A stretch of DNA of 64,000 nt, from NCBI RefSeq assembly GCF_006337065.1, contig NZ_CP040872.1, forward strand, positions 3,100,001 through 3,164,000, in the 5' to 3' direction. Source of the DNA: Agromyces laixinhei (GTDB taxonomy: Bacteria > Actinomycetota > Actinomycetes > Actinomycetales > Microbacteriaceae). Numbering within the stretch: the stretch's first letter is position 1; each line of letters begins with the position of its first letter. Below are positions 36,012 to 44,831 of the stretch, piece after piece. The notes beneath the pieces were generated by a model. It did not search any database. It saw only the letters and a program-made list of their open reading frames with translations, and was not told the origin of the DNA. The translations under genes were made by a program, and so were the position numbers.

Positions 36012-36048
36012 CGCGCCACCGGCTACCGGGTCACCCCGCCAACCGCCA

Positions 36049-38775
36049 TCAGCCGCAGGTTCGAGCCCCGTACGGCACCGTCGAGGTGGTGGAGACCGTC
36101 TCCCCGTCGACCACGGCGGTCGCCTCGATCGTCACGTCGCCGGCCGGCAGATCGGCGACCCTGGTGGTGAACGCGTGGACCGCGTTCTTTCCGGCCGCCA
36201 CGGCCTCGAAGGTCTTCGTGCCGTACGCCGAGCTGAAGGTCACCGCGAGCGGGAGTGCCTCGCCGTTCGTCGCCTTCACCGCCAGCAGCGCCTTCGATGC
36301 GACGCATCGGCTCGTCACGACGGTGTCGAGGTCGAGAGCGGCATCGAGCACGGTCACCGACACCTGTCCCGCCACGACCGGCTCGCCGCCGCCGACCGAC
36401 ACCTCGAGTTGCCCGGCGTGGATGCCCGGCGTCTCGAAGCTCCGGCTCGAGGCTCCCGTGTACGGCGAGTTCATCGTCATCGCGGCGATGTCGGTCACCG
36501 CCGTGCCGGTCAGCTCGACCGGCTCGCGCTCACCGTCGTCCCACACGAGTTCGGCCGCGACATCCGCTGCCCCCGTATCGGGCGCGATCACGCGCCAGTC
36601 GATGTCGACGGCAGCGCCCACCGCAGTGTCTCCGGCGACGCTCGGCGCCGCGTCGATGCGCCAGTCGACCGTCGAGGTCGGGAAGAAGTTGACGCCCTGC
36701 GCGGTCATGCGCGGGCCCAACTGCCCGACCCGGTCGATGAACTCCGCGAGCACCTTGCCGCCCTGCGGGGTCCAGCCGGCTTCGGCCGTCGCCAGCAGGC
36801 GCGGGAAGGTGTAGAACTGCGCCTGGTCGACGCCGCGGATGAACTCGCCCCAGAACGCCGCCTCGACGCCGAGCACGGCGTCTTCTGCGACGCCCGGGAT
36901 CTGCGCTGCGGGGTTCCAGTTGTAGGCGTTCTCGAGGGTGCACGGCCCGCCGCATGCCCAGGTACCGCCGACGGGCTGTCGGCTGTCCTGCTTCTGCGGC
37001 ATGTAGGTCTTGTTCGCCGGCGACATGATCACCTTCGCGCCGCGCGTCTCCACCGCTTGGCGAATGGCTGCACCGTCGCCGTTCCAGAGCTGCACCACCG
37101 CGTCATCCTGCGGAAGGGCGGTGCTCGCATACTCGTTCCAGCCGACGACGGTCTTGCCGAGGTCGGCGACCGTCGCGGTCGCGAAGTCGACCATCCTGAC
37201 GTAGTCCTCGTGCGGCGTCGTGTGCGCCTCGTCACCGCCGATGTGCAGGTACTGCCCAGGTGTGAGCTCCGCGATCTGACGCAGCACCTCGGTGATGAAG
37301 GTGTAGGTGTGCTCGTTGTCGGCATCGAACGAGGAGCCGCCGACGTTGCCCGAGCCCTGGTGGGGCACGGTGTCCTCGCCGGGCTCCGGCTGGGGGCTCG
37401 AACCCGCCGAGTTCAGCTGCGGGATGGCGTGCAGGGCGGCGTTCGTGTGGCCGGGCAGATCGATCTCGGGGATCACGGTCATGCCGTGCTCACCCGCGTA
37501 GGCGACGATCGCCCGGTAGTCGTCTTTCGTATAGAAGCCGGTGTGCCCCAGCTCGGTGCCCATGAGGTCACCGGCATCGTTGTACGTCATCGCCGTCGCA
37601 CCGCTGATGTCGGTGAGGTCGGTGTAGGCGATGCCCGAGGGGTTCTCGGCTGGGGTGTCCATCGCGATCCGCCATCCCTGATCGTCGGTCAGGTGCAGGT
37701 GCAGGCGGTTGAGCTTCAGCGGCGCAGCACTGTCGATCAGGCGCTTGACCTCGTCGACCGTGTAGAAGCTGCGCGCCGTGTCGACCATGAGCCCGCGGTG
37801 CTCGAACCGCGGGTAGTCGCTGATCGCCACGAACGGCACCGACCATTCGATGTCGGCGACCTGGTCGGAATCGACCCACGCCGGCAGCAGCTGGCGCAGG
37901 GTCTGCACACCGTTGAGCGCGCCCGCCGGGGTGTCGGCGGCGAGTTCGACGCCGGCCGCGGTCACGTCGAGGGTGTAGCCCTCGGCTTCGTGGCCGTCGG
38001 GTGCGTTGCCCTCGGCGACCGAGATCTCGATCGCCCGCTCGCCGGCCTCTGCGACGATCGGCAGTTCGAATCCGGTCGAGGGCCGCATCACGTCGGCGAG
38101 GTACTCCGCCGCGGCGAGGGCGTCACCGGATGCCTCGATCTCGAGGTCGTCGGCGAACACGAACTCGCCCTCGGCGCGCTCGAGCGAGACCGGCGCCGGC
38201 ACGAGCGGCAGCTGCGGTTCGGGCTCTGGCAGCGGCTGGTCGTAGACGCGGAACTCGGAGATCGAGTACCCCCAGGTCGACCAGCGCGTCACGCCCTGCA
38301 TGCGCACGAAGGCGACGGGCTCTTCGGCGTCGATGCTGATCTCGTCGATGCGCGGGCACGTGGCCTGCGCGCTGCGCTCGGCCTGCGTCGTCCACTCGAC
38401 CCCGTCGACCGAGGTCTGGATCTGGTACGAGCGCGCGCACGCGTTCGGCCAGTCGATCACGACGGTCGCGACCTCGGCGGGCTCGGCGAGCTCGAGCTGC
38501 AGCCAGCTCGCATCGACGTACTTCGACGACCAGCGCGTTGCGACGTCACCGTCGTTGACGTGGGCCGGCGCGAATCGCGCGTCGTCGAGCTCGGTCGACG
38601 ACGCCGTGACGGCGGCGTCGAGCGCGAGGTTGGCCGGCATCGCGGCTCGCGCGGCAGAACCGGTCGACGATGTGGAAGCAGGTGGCGGCTCGGTGGCCGA
38701 CGCGGCGGCCGGCACCGCCGCGAAGGCGAGCGCGGCCACCGTCGCGACGGCGGCGAGACGGAATCTGGTTGGCAT
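36049..38775 (-). CDS. Secreted GH20 beta-N-acetylhexosaminidase
   Basis: 908 residues from ATG 38775 (GAGGAG 7 nt upstream). Order: signal peptide (1-30), an F5/8-type C carbohydrate-binding domain (about 50-195), GH20b-type domain (about 205-330), GH20 catalytic TIM barrel (about 335-690) with the catalytic pair D515-E516 in HIGGDEAHT, and a C-terminal beta-rich region with GH20-associated domains. It releases terminal GlcNAc or GalNAc from glycans outside the cell. Its promoter shares a 15-bp element with the ROK-ABC-sulfatase operon, suggesting joint control. There is no obvious wall anchor. Confidence 0.93.
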   Translation of the reverse strand: MPTRFRLAAVATVAALAFAAVPAAASATEPPPASTSSTGSAARAAMPANLALDAAVTASSTELDDARFAPAHVNDGDVATRWSSKYVDASWLQLELAEPAEVATVVIDWPNACARSYQIQTSVDGVEWTTQAERSAQATCPRIDEISIDAEEPVAFVRMQGVTRWSTWGYSISEFRVYDQPLPEPEPQLPLVPAPVSLERAEGEFVFADDLEIEASGDALAAAEYLADVMRPSTGFELPIVAEAGERAIEISVAEGNAPDGHEAEGYTLDVTAAGVELAADTPAGALNGVQTLRQLLPAWVDSDQVADIEWSVPFVAISDYPRFEHRGLMVDTARSFYTVDEVKRLIDSAAPLKLNRLHLHLTDDQGWRIAMDTPAENPSGIAYTDLTDISGATAMTYNDAGDLMGTELGHTGFYTKDDYRAIVAYAGEHGMTVIPEIDLPGHTNAALHAIPQLNSAGSSPQPEPGEDTVPHQGSGNVGGSSFDADNEHTYTFITEVLRQIAELTPGQYLHIGGDEAHTTPHEDYVRMVDFATATVADLGKTVVGWNEYASTALPQDDAVVQLWNGDGAAIRQAVETRGAKVIMSPANKTYMPQKQDSRQPVGGTWACGGPCTLENAYNWNPAAQIPGVAEDAVLGVEAAFWGEFIRGVDQAQFYTFPRLLATAEAGWTPQGGKVLAEFIDRVGQLGPRMTAQGVNFFPTSTVDWRIDAAPSVAGDTAVGAAVDIDWRVIAPDTGAADVAAELVWDDGEREPVELTGTAVTDIAAMTMNSPYTGASSRSFETPGIHAGQLEVSVGGGEPVVAGQVSVTVLDAALDLDTVVTSRCVASKALLAVKATNGEALPLAVTFSSAYGTKTFEAVAAGKNAVHAFTTRVADLPAGDVTIEATAVVDGETVSTTSTVPYGARTCG

Positions 38776-38794
38776 GGAACACTCCTCGTCGAGT

Positions 38795-38820
38795 TTCTGG
38801 CAATGGTTCTGGCAATTGCC
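38795..38820 (-). promoter_or_regulatory. Direct repeats and palindrome in the hexosaminidase leader
   Basis: TTCTGGCAAT occurs twice with a 12-bp period (38795 and 38807). The second copy runs into the palindrome GGCAATTGCC (38811-38820). This is between the predicted transcription start (about 38819) and the ribosome-binding site, so it could be a second operator or an mRNA control element. Confidence 0.4.
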
Positions 38821-38825
38821 GGCCA

Positions 38826-38855
38826 ACGCTAAGGACTCCGATTTTTTCCGTCAAC
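38826..38855 (-). promoter_or_regulatory. Hexosaminidase promoter carrying the shared 15-bp element
   Basis: Minus strand: -35 TTGACG (38854-38849), 17-bp spacer, -10 TAGCGT (38831-38826). ATTTTTTCCGTCAAC at 38841-38855 (+ strand) is identical to the ROK operon site and sits at the same position relative to the -35. TTCCG and CGGAA flank it as a loose inverted repeat. Confidence 0.7.
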
Positions 38856-38920
38856 ACTTCGTCGGAATACGGCGCCGTGATGCGCGGCCGGAATGCCGCG
38901 GCCGGGACCTGCTCGGCGGC

Positions 38921-39436
38921 CTACTCCGCGTCTTGGCCGAGCCGCCGCAGCAGCGCGGCGAGCGTCGCCTGCTCTTCGCGACTGAGCCCGCGGAGCTCCT
39001 CGGCCTCGCGCTCGGCGAGGGTGCGCATCGCCTCGTCGACTCGGGTCGCCCCCTCCCCGGTGAGGCGCACGAGCACGCTCCGCCCGTCTCGCGGGTTCGG
39101 CCGCCGCTCGATGAGGCCGCGCCTCGTGAGGTTGTCGAGCCGGTTCGTCATCGCGGCACTGCCGATCATGGTCGCCTCGATGAGCTGGGCCGGGCTGAAC
39201 TCATGCGGCGGGTCCGCTCGGCGCAGTGCCGCGAGCACGTCGAACTCCCAGACCGCGAGTCCGGCGCCGCTGAACGCGCTCGCCCGCAGCCTCCCGAGGC
39301 GGTTCGCCACACGCCGCAGGCGCGACATGACATCGAGCGGCGTCAGATCGACACCGGGCAGTCGTCGCGACCATGCGTCGATCAGCAGGTCGACCTCGTC
39401 ATCGCGGTCACCGCGTCCGCTCACGCTCCGGTGCAT
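38921..39436 (-). CDS. MarR family regulator
   Basis: 171 residues. MarR winged helix (FSPAQLIEATMIGSAAMTNRLDNLTRRGLIERRPNPRDGR, quoted only as its central helices MIGSAAMTNRLDNL and wing RRPNPRDGRSVLV), with flanking dimerisation helices. Start: ATG 39436, with TACCGT 6 nt upstream on the minus strand, so probably leaderless. It diverges from the terpenoid-cyclase-like gene at 39512 across 75 bp and may regulate it. Confidence 0.87.
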   Translation of the reverse strand: MHRSVSGRGDRDDEVDLLIDAWSRRLPGVDLTPLDVMSRLRRVANRLGRLRASAFSGAGLAVWEFDVLAALRRADPPHEFSPAQLIEATMIGSAAMTNRLDNLTRRGLIERRPNPRDGRSVLVRLTGEGATRVDEAMRTLAEREAEELRGLSREEQATLAALLRRLGQDAE

Positions 39437-39511
39437 ACCGCCACGGTATCCCGACGGCGTCCGCCGAGCCCACTCTTGGCAGCAGTGCCCGCACGCGACA
39501 GCATGGGAGGC

Positions 39512-40462
39512 ATGGAACGCACCGAGGTCATCGAATGGTTGCTCGAGTCCGATCCCTCGGTGCGCTGGCAGGCACTGCGCGACCTGACCGGCCTGTCGGC
39601 CGAAGCGCTCGCGGCCGAGCGGGCACGCGTCGCGACCGAGGGCCACGGCGCGAATCTGCTGGCCCTGCAGGCCGACGACGGCTATTGGGGCGGCGAGGTC
39701 TACGGGGTGAAGGGTGATCGACGCAGCGTCATGTGGACCGTGCAGTCCCTGCGCCGCTTCGGCATCGATCCGGATGCCGCGCCGGCGCGAGTCGCGATCG
39801 ATCGCGTTCGAGCGGGCGTGCACTTCGACGACGTCGACGGGGGGCTCCCGTTCTTCTCAGGCGAGAGCGAGGCGTGCGTCAACGGCGGCGTGCTCGCGGC
39901 ATCCGCCTACTTCGGGGTGCTCGGCGACGGCGCGCAGCGCATGCTCGAGATCCTGCTCGAGGGACAGCTCGACGACGGCGGCTGGAACTGCGACCCGCCC
40001 GAGGAGTCGAGGCGCTCGTCGTTCGACTCGACGCTCTGCGTGCTCGAGGGCCTGCTCGGGTACGAGCTCGCCGTCGGCGATGCGACGCCGGCCGAGGTGA
40101 TCGCGGCCCGCCACCGCGGTGAGGAGTACCTCCTCGAGCGCAACCTGTTCCGCCGCAAGTCGACCGGCGGCATCGTGCTCGAACGGTACGAGAACCTCAT
40201 CTTCCCGCCGTACTGGGTGTACGACGTGCTGCGCTCGCTCGACCATTTCCGGGCGGCGGGGCTCGCGGCGGGCAACGGCCCCGACGAACGGATCGAGCCC
40301 GCGCTCGACCTCGTGCGGGCGCAACGCCGCGACGACGGCCGCTGGCCGGCCGGCGATCCGTGGAACGGCGAGGTGTTCTTCGCGATCGACGCGCCCGCCG
40401 GGCAGCCGAGCCCGTGGAACACGCTGCGATCGCTGCGGGTGCTGCGCTGGGCGGGCGAGTAG
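39512..40462 (+). CDS. Terpenoid-cyclase/prenyltransferase-fold protein
   Basis: 316 residues. Repeated segments DDGYWGGEVYG, DDGGWNCDPPEE and DDGRWPAGDPWNG resemble the QW-type repeats of alpha/alpha-barrel squalene-cyclase and prenyltransferase proteins. The catalytic DXDD motif of cyclases is not seen, and no signal peptide is present, so it may be a non-catalytic or differently acting barrel. CAGCAT lies 7 nt before ATG 39512. Family members are found singly in actinobacteria with no known role. Confidence 0.6.
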   Translation: MERTEVIEWLLESDPSVRWQALRDLTGLSAEALAAERARVATEGHGANLLALQADDGYWGGEVYGVKGDRRSVMWTVQSLRRFGIDPDAAPARVAIDRVRAGVHFDDVDGGLPFFSGESEACVNGGVLAASAYFGVLGDGAQRMLEILLEGQLDDGGWNCDPPEESRRSSFDSTLCVLEGLLGYELAVGDATPAEVIAARHRGEEYLLERNLFRRKSTGGIVLERYENLIFPPYWVYDVLRSLDHFRAAGLAAGNGPDERIEPALDLVRAQRRDDGRWPAGDPWNGEVFFAIDAPAGQPSPWNTLRSLRVLRWAGE

Positions 40463-40502
40463 CGCCCTACGGATTTCGCGGTCCTGCGCAGATGTCGCGC
40501 CG

Positions 40503-40530
40503 TGCAGACGTCTGCAGCAGCCGGTATGCT
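40503..40530 (+). promoter_or_regulatory. VapBC promoter with palindromic operator
   Basis: TGCAGACGTCTGCA (40503-40516) is a perfect 14-bp palindrome over the expected -35. TATGCT (40525-40530) is the -10 and ATG 40538 follows after 7 nt (leaderless). A VapB or VapBC dimer bound here would autorepress, the usual arrangement in these systems. Confidence 0.6.
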
Positions 40531-40537
40531 GATCTGC

Positions 40538-40786
40538 ATGCGCACCACGCTCAACCTCTCCGACGCGCTCGCGAGTGAAGCACGGGCTCGGGCCGCCATC
40601 GAGGGCAAGACGTTCACGAGCTTCATCGAAGAAGCCCTGCGCGAGCGGCTCGCGAAGCCCGATGCGAGCGCGCCGGCCTCTCCCCTGCCGACGTTCGGCG
40701 ACGGAGCGCACAGGCTGTTGATCGACCTCGACGACGCGGACTCGCTGTGGGCAGTGCTCGACGAGCCAGAGGCACGCGACTCGTGA
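40538..40786 (+). CDS. vapB: VapB-type antitoxin (ribbon-helix-helix)
   Basis: 82 residues. MRTTLNLSDALASEARARAA followed by GKTFTSFIEEALRERL fits an Arc/MetJ-like ribbon-helix-helix DNA-binding domain. The C-terminal half (LLIDLDDADSLWAVLDEPE) is acidic and would wrap the toxin active site. It overlaps the toxin gene by 4 bp (GTGA). Confidence 0.88.
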   Translation: MRTTLNLSDALASEARARAAIEGKTFTSFIEEALRERLAKPDASAPASPLPTFGDGAHRLLIDLDDADSLWAVLDEPEARDS

Positions 40787-41211
40787 TCGTACCCGATGTG
40801 AACGTGCTGGTCTACGCGTTCCACGCGGATTCTCCGCACCACGCCGACTACGCCGATTGGCTGAACCGCACGGTCGCCGACGAGGCGATCGGGCTCAGCG
40901 ATGTCGTGCTCAGCGGCTTCGTTCGCATCGTCACCCACCCCCGCATCTACGAGCGGCCCGCGCCGGCCGCCGCCGCGATCGAGTTCACGCGGCGTGTCGC
41001 AGCGGCGCCACGCGCGCAGTGGCTCCTCCCTGGCCCGCCCGCCTGGCAACGCCTCGCCGACCTCGCGTCAGACGACGGCGGCATCCGCGGCAACCTCGTT
41101 CCCGACGCCTACCTCGCGGCGCTCTGCCTCGCCAACGGCGGCCGGCTGGCAACCCGCGATCGCGGCTTCGCGCGGTTCCCGGGCCTGCGCTGGTTCGACC
41201 CCGCCCGCTGA
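40783..41211 (+). CDS. vapC: VapC-type PIN-domain toxin RNase
   Basis: 142 residues from GTG 40783. PIN-domain acidic residues are in place: D5 (MIVPDVNVLVYAF), D40, D108 (LVPDAYLAALC) and D126 (LATRDRGFARF). The FVRIVTHPRIY stretch is common in mycobacterial VapC proteins. These toxins cleave tRNA or rRNA until blocked by VapB. A weak GC hairpin follows the stop. Confidence 0.9.
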   Translation: MIVPDVNVLVYAFHADSPHHADYADWLNRTVADEAIGLSDVVLSGFVRIVTHPRIYERPAPAAAAIEFTRRVAAAPRAQWLLPGPPAWQRLADLASDDGGIRGNLVPDAYLAALCLANGGRLATRDRGFARFPGLRWFDPAR

Positions 41212-41341
41212 CGAAGGCGCGCGGCAAGCGGCGCGCACGACCGATTCGCGCCGAACCGGCCGCGGCCCCATTGAAGTGCGAGAGACTTGAAGGGCACCGC
41301 CGGCCGCCATCCGACGCCTCCGATCAGGTGCTGGAGAACAT

Positions 41342-42637
41342 GTGACCCTCGACCCGACGACGACCTCCGAGATGCTCGACCTCGCGAGCATCCGGAGTGA
41401 CTTCCCGTACCTCGCCCAAGAGCTGAACGGGCATCCGCTCGCCTACCTCGACTCCGGCGCGACCGCGCAACGCCCGCTCGCCGTGCTCGACGCCGAGCGC
41501 GCCTACCTCGAGCACGCGAACGCCGCCGTGCACCGGGGCGCGTCGACGCTCGTCGGCACCTCGACGACGGCGTTCGAAGAGGCCCGCGAGACGGTCGCCC
41601 GCTTCGTCGGTGCCGGGCCTCGCGAGATCGTGTGGGCGTCGAACGCGACTGACGCCATCAATATGGTGGCACTCGGCATGGCGGATGCCTCGGCCGGCCT
41701 CGGCGGGGCGGAGGCCGAGATCTTCCGGCTCGGACCCGGCGACGAGATCGTCGTCACCGAGGCCGAGCACCACGCCGACCTCATCCCGTGGCAGCGCCTC
41801 GCGGCGAAGACCGGCGCGACGCTTCGCTGGATCCCGGTGGGCGATGACGGCACGTGGTCGATCGACGACGCGGCTTCCGTCATCGGAGCGCGCACGCGGC
41901 TCGTGGCGTTCGGCCACGTCTCCAATGTCACCGGCTACCTCGCCCCCGTCGCCGAGGTCGCCGAACTCGCCCACCGTCACGGCGCCCTCGTGCTGCTCGA
42001 CGCGTGCCAGTCGGTGCCGCACCGCCCCACCGACTTCGCCGGGCTCGGTGTCGACTTCGCCGCGTTCTCGTCGCACAAGATGCTCGGCCCGACCGGCATC
42101 GGCGTGCTCTACGGGCGCGAGCACCTGCTCGATGCCCTGCCGCCGGCCCGCACCGGCGGGTCGACGATCACGACGGTGACGATGGAGTCGGCGTCGTTCC
42201 TTCCCTCCCCGCAGCGCTTCGAGGCCGGCACCCAGCCCGTCTCCCAGTCCGTCGCGCTCGCCGAGGCCGTGCGCTACCTCGACCGCCTCGGCATGCACAA
42301 CGTGCACGCGCACGAGACGGCGCTCGCCGAACTGCTCGTCGAGGAGACGTCCCGAGTCCCCGGCGTGCGGCTCGTCGGCCCTCCCCCGGGCAGCCCGCGC
42401 GCCGCGCTCGCGAGCGTCGACGTGCCGGGCGTGCACGCCCACGACGTCGGCCAGTTCCTCGATGCGCAGGGCATCGCCGTGCGCGTCGGCCACCACTGCG
42501 CCCAGCCGCTGCACCGGCGGCTCGGGCTGCGCGCCACCACACGTGCGAGCGCCTACGTCTACACGACGGCAGACGAGGTGCACCGCTTCGCCGCGGCCCT
42601 CGCCGAGGTGCGCGGATTCTTCGGGGCCGGCGCATGA
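41342..42637 (+). CDS. SufS-like cysteine desulfurase
   Basis: 431 residues, class V aminotransferase fold. PLP Lys K246 (FSSHKMLGPTG) and catalytic C386 in RVGHHCAQPL are typical of group II (SufS). The GTG start has GGAG 5 nt upstream. It mobilises sulfur from cysteine for iron-sulfur or thio-cofactor synthesis. It is cotranscribed with a SufU-like gene (4-bp overlap), without SufBCD here. It may be a second copy beside a full suf operon elsewhere. Confidence 0.92.
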   Translation: MTLDPTTTSEMLDLASIRSDFPYLAQELNGHPLAYLDSGATAQRPLAVLDAERAYLEHANAAVHRGASTLVGTSTTAFEEARETVARFVGAGPREIVWASNATDAINMVALGMADASAGLGGAEAEIFRLGPGDEIVVTEAEHHADLIPWQRLAAKTGATLRWIPVGDDGTWSIDDAASVIGARTRLVAFGHVSNVTGYLAPVAEVAELAHRHGALVLLDACQSVPHRPTDFAGLGVDFAAFSSHKMLGPTGIGVLYGREHLLDALPPARTGGSTITTVTMESASFLPSPQRFEAGTQPVSQSVALAEAVRYLDRLGMHNVHAHETALAELLVEETSRVPGVRLVGPPPGSPRAALASVDVPGVHAHDVGQFLDAQGIAVRVGHHCAQPLHRRLGLRATTRASAYVYTTADEVHRFAAALAEVRGFFGAGA

Positions 42638-43131
42638 GCGACCTCTCCGGGCTCTACCAGGAGCTCATCCTCGACCACTCGCGTCGCCGCCTCGGCGACG
42701 GCGAGCTCACCGAACCGCACGCGACGCACCACGAGCTGAACCCGACGTGCGGCGATGAGATCACGGTCGGCATCCGCCTCGACACATCCAAGGCCGTGCT
42801 CGAGCAGATCGGCTGGACCGGCGACGGCTGCAGCATCTCGATGGCCTCGGCGTCGGCCATGACCGAACTCGCTGCGGGCGCCGACCTCGCGCGGGTGCGG
42901 CAGCTCATCGACGGATTCCGCTCGATGATGCGCTCGCAGGGCACGGGCGAAGCCGACGAAGATCTCCTCGGTGACGCGATCGCCTTCCACGGGGTCTCGA
43001 AGTACGTCATGCGCGTGAAGTGCGCGATGCTCGCGTGGGTGGCACTCGAGGCATGCCTCGCGGCGGCGAGCGCGGACACGGCGGCGGACGCCGCGCCCAC
43101 CGCCGGAGCCCGAGGCGGCGCCGGCGAGTAG
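42634..43131 (+). CDS. SufU-like sulfurtransferase/scaffold
   Basis: 165 residues. Zinc ligands of SufU are present: C39 and D41 (NPTCGDEI), C66 (GDGCSIS) and C130 (VKCAMLAW). SufU takes persulfide from SufS and passes it to the cluster machinery. The last 30 or so residues are an Ala/Gly-rich tail. It overlaps the SufS-like gene by 4 bp. Confidence 0.9.
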   Translation: MSDLSGLYQELILDHSRRRLGDGELTEPHATHHELNPTCGDEITVGIRLDTSKAVLEQIGWTGDGCSISMASASAMTELAAGADLARVRQLIDGFRSMMRSQGTGEADEDLLGDAIAFHGVSKYVMRVKCAMLAWVALEACLAAASADTAADAAPTAGARGGAGE

Positions 43132-43215
43132 TGCGCCCCGCCGTCGATGTCGGCGACCGGATGCTCCGCCCGCGCCCCGCACGCATGCGTCGCGTTCACC
43201 GCAGCCGTGGTGCCA

Positions 43216-44037
43216 TCATGACTGGTTCGCGAGTCGGGCGAGTACGAGCCGTACCACCGCGATCTGCGCCTCGGGCGTCGGGTGCAGGCCATCGCCGTCG
43301 AGCGACAGCATGCCCGCGGCATCCGCCGGGTCGATGACGAGGTCGCCGGGTTCGGCGAGTTCGGCGATCAGGCGTGCGGTGCGTCGCACATCGTCGTTCG
43401 TCCAGCTGAGGCCCGCACCTCCGAGATACGGATGCGCGCTGATCGCCGCCTCGTCGACCGGTGTCGGCGCGAGCCACACCCAGCGGGGCGCGCCGGCTCC
43501 ACGCCAGGCGATGCGGAGCCTCCGAAGGTTGCGCGCGGTCTCGTCGGCGCTCACCAGCCGATCGCCGCCCGGGCCGCCGAACCGTTGGGCGTCGTTGGCG
43601 CCCAGCATGCAGAACACCAGGTCGGGCTCGAACCGCCGTAGCGCGGGCAGGCCCGCGACCGCCTGAGTTGTCGTGGAACCCGAGACCGCGAGGTTCTCGA
43701 AACGCGGCGAGAGATCTGGCCGCTGCCCGCCGACGAGCGCCGCCAGGATCTCGAACCACGAGAGCCGGTCGGCCGTCGTGCTCTCACCGATCGCGACGAC
43801 CTGCGCGCCGGCGCCGCCCGGCCACCGAGCGAGGTTCGACCGCACGTCGGGGTCGGCCGCGAGTTCGGCGACCGCGCTGTCACGCTGGGCTGCGAGCTCC
43901 TCCATGGCCCCGTCGTAGCCCGCGACATCCGTGCCGAAGATCGCGGCCCTGGTCTCGTCGTCGAGGGCGCGCGCATACGGCAGCACGCGCTCGGGGCGCT
44001 CGTACCGGGCGAGCTTCGCGTGCAGTGCGGCGGTCAT
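43216..44037 (-). CDS. SGNH/GDSL-type hydrolase
   Basis: 273 residues. Block I appears as VVAIGESTTAD (GES rather than GDS), block III as GANDAQ and block V as GDGLHPT with the catalytic Asp/His. These enzymes hydrolyse esters of lipids or acetylated sugars. No signal peptide. It overlaps by 4 bp the membrane-protein gene upstream of it, so the two form an operon. Confidence 0.83.
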   Translation of the reverse strand: MTAALHAKLARYERPERVLPYARALDDETRAAIFGTDVAGYDGAMEELAAQRDSAVAELAADPDVRSNLARWPGGAGAQVVAIGESTTADRLSWFEILAALVGGQRPDLSPRFENLAVSGSTTTQAVAGLPALRRFEPDLVFCMLGANDAQRFGGPGGDRLVSADETARNLRRLRIAWRGAGAPRWVWLAPTPVDEAAISAHPYLGGAGLSWTNDDVRRTARLIAELAEPGDLVIDPADAAGMLSLDGDGLHPTPEAQIAVVRLVLARLANQS

Positions 44038-44780
44038 CGGCGTGCCGCTTCCGTGGTGCTCACGCCTGACTGTGCGCCCCGATTGGCGGCCGCGCGGCTG
44101 CGCGGGAGGAGGAATGCGCACGCGACGATCCACGCGAGCGAGGGAAATCGCGCTATCGGCAACAGGATCGCGAGCTCGGGGATCGCGACCACGAGCGTCG
44201 CGATCATCGCGATGCCGGCGAGCACGAGTCCCACGATGGCGAGCCAGCGCGGGAGCAGCCGCGCGAGCAGGCCCGGCACGGCGATGCCCGCCACGAGCAG
44301 CCCGAACGGCACGACGTACGCCGGCCCCCCTGCGAAGAACGCGAGGTCGTGCAGCAGACGGATGAGCTCGGGATGCTCGAGCATCTCGGGGCGGGTGAGT
44401 GCCCAGGTGAATGCCGCGGACACGGCCATCGCGGCCGAGGCGAGGATGCCACCGGCGAAGCCGATCGCCGGCCCTGGGGCCCGAACGCCGAGCCGGTTCA
44501 GACGTGACCACACGGCGGCGGCGTAGATCGCGAGCGGCACGGACGCCGCGAACTGCAGGAGGGCCGTGAGGATCGCCGAGGTCGGGTGCATGCGGAACCA
44601 GCCGACGATCTCCTCCTCAGGACCGAAGGGCGATGGATAGTTCGCACCGCCGGCGAGCAGCATCGGCAGCATGATCGAGATCATGCTGAGCGCGATGACG
44701 GAGATCGCGAGGGGCGGCAGCGGCGGGCCCGCCTGAGGGCGCCGCGTCTCGGGCAGCGTGTCAAAATTCGTTCCAGTCAT
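44034..44780 (-). CDS. Membrane protein of unknown function (DUF4386-like)
   Basis: 248 residues with about six membrane helices; the pattern (HPTSAILTALLQFAASVPLAIYA, WALTRPEM, LLHDLAFFAGGPAYVVPFG) resembles DUF4386-type proteins. No catalytic motif. First gene of an operon with the SGNH hydrolase. It diverges from a MarR gene across 51 bp of unusually AT-rich DNA. Confidence 0.65.
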   Translation of the reverse strand: MTGTNFDTLPETRRPQAGPPLPPLAISVIALSMISIMLPMLLAGGANYPSPFGPEEEIVGWFRMHPTSAILTALLQFAASVPLAIYAAAVWSRLNRLGVRAPGPAIGFAGGILASAAMAVSAAFTWALTRPEMLEHPELIRLLHDLAFFAGGPAYVVPFGLLVAGIAVPGLLARLLPRWLAIVGLVLAGIAMIATLVVAIPELAILLPIARFPSLAWIVACAFLLPRSRAAANRGAQSGVSTTEAARR

Positions 44781-44831
44781 AAATCATTCATAACACAGAA
44801 TCATTTTGGCACAAGAGGTATGCTGGGACGC
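44781..44831. promoter_or_regulatory. AT-rich divergent promoter region with repeated AATCATT
   Basis: AATCATT occurs at 44782 and again at 44799, with TCATAACACAG between. TATGCT (44819-44824) is 7 nt before the MarR ATG 44832, so that gene is probably leaderless. The AT-rich stretch is the likely MarR binding site controlling both directions. Confidence 0.5.
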
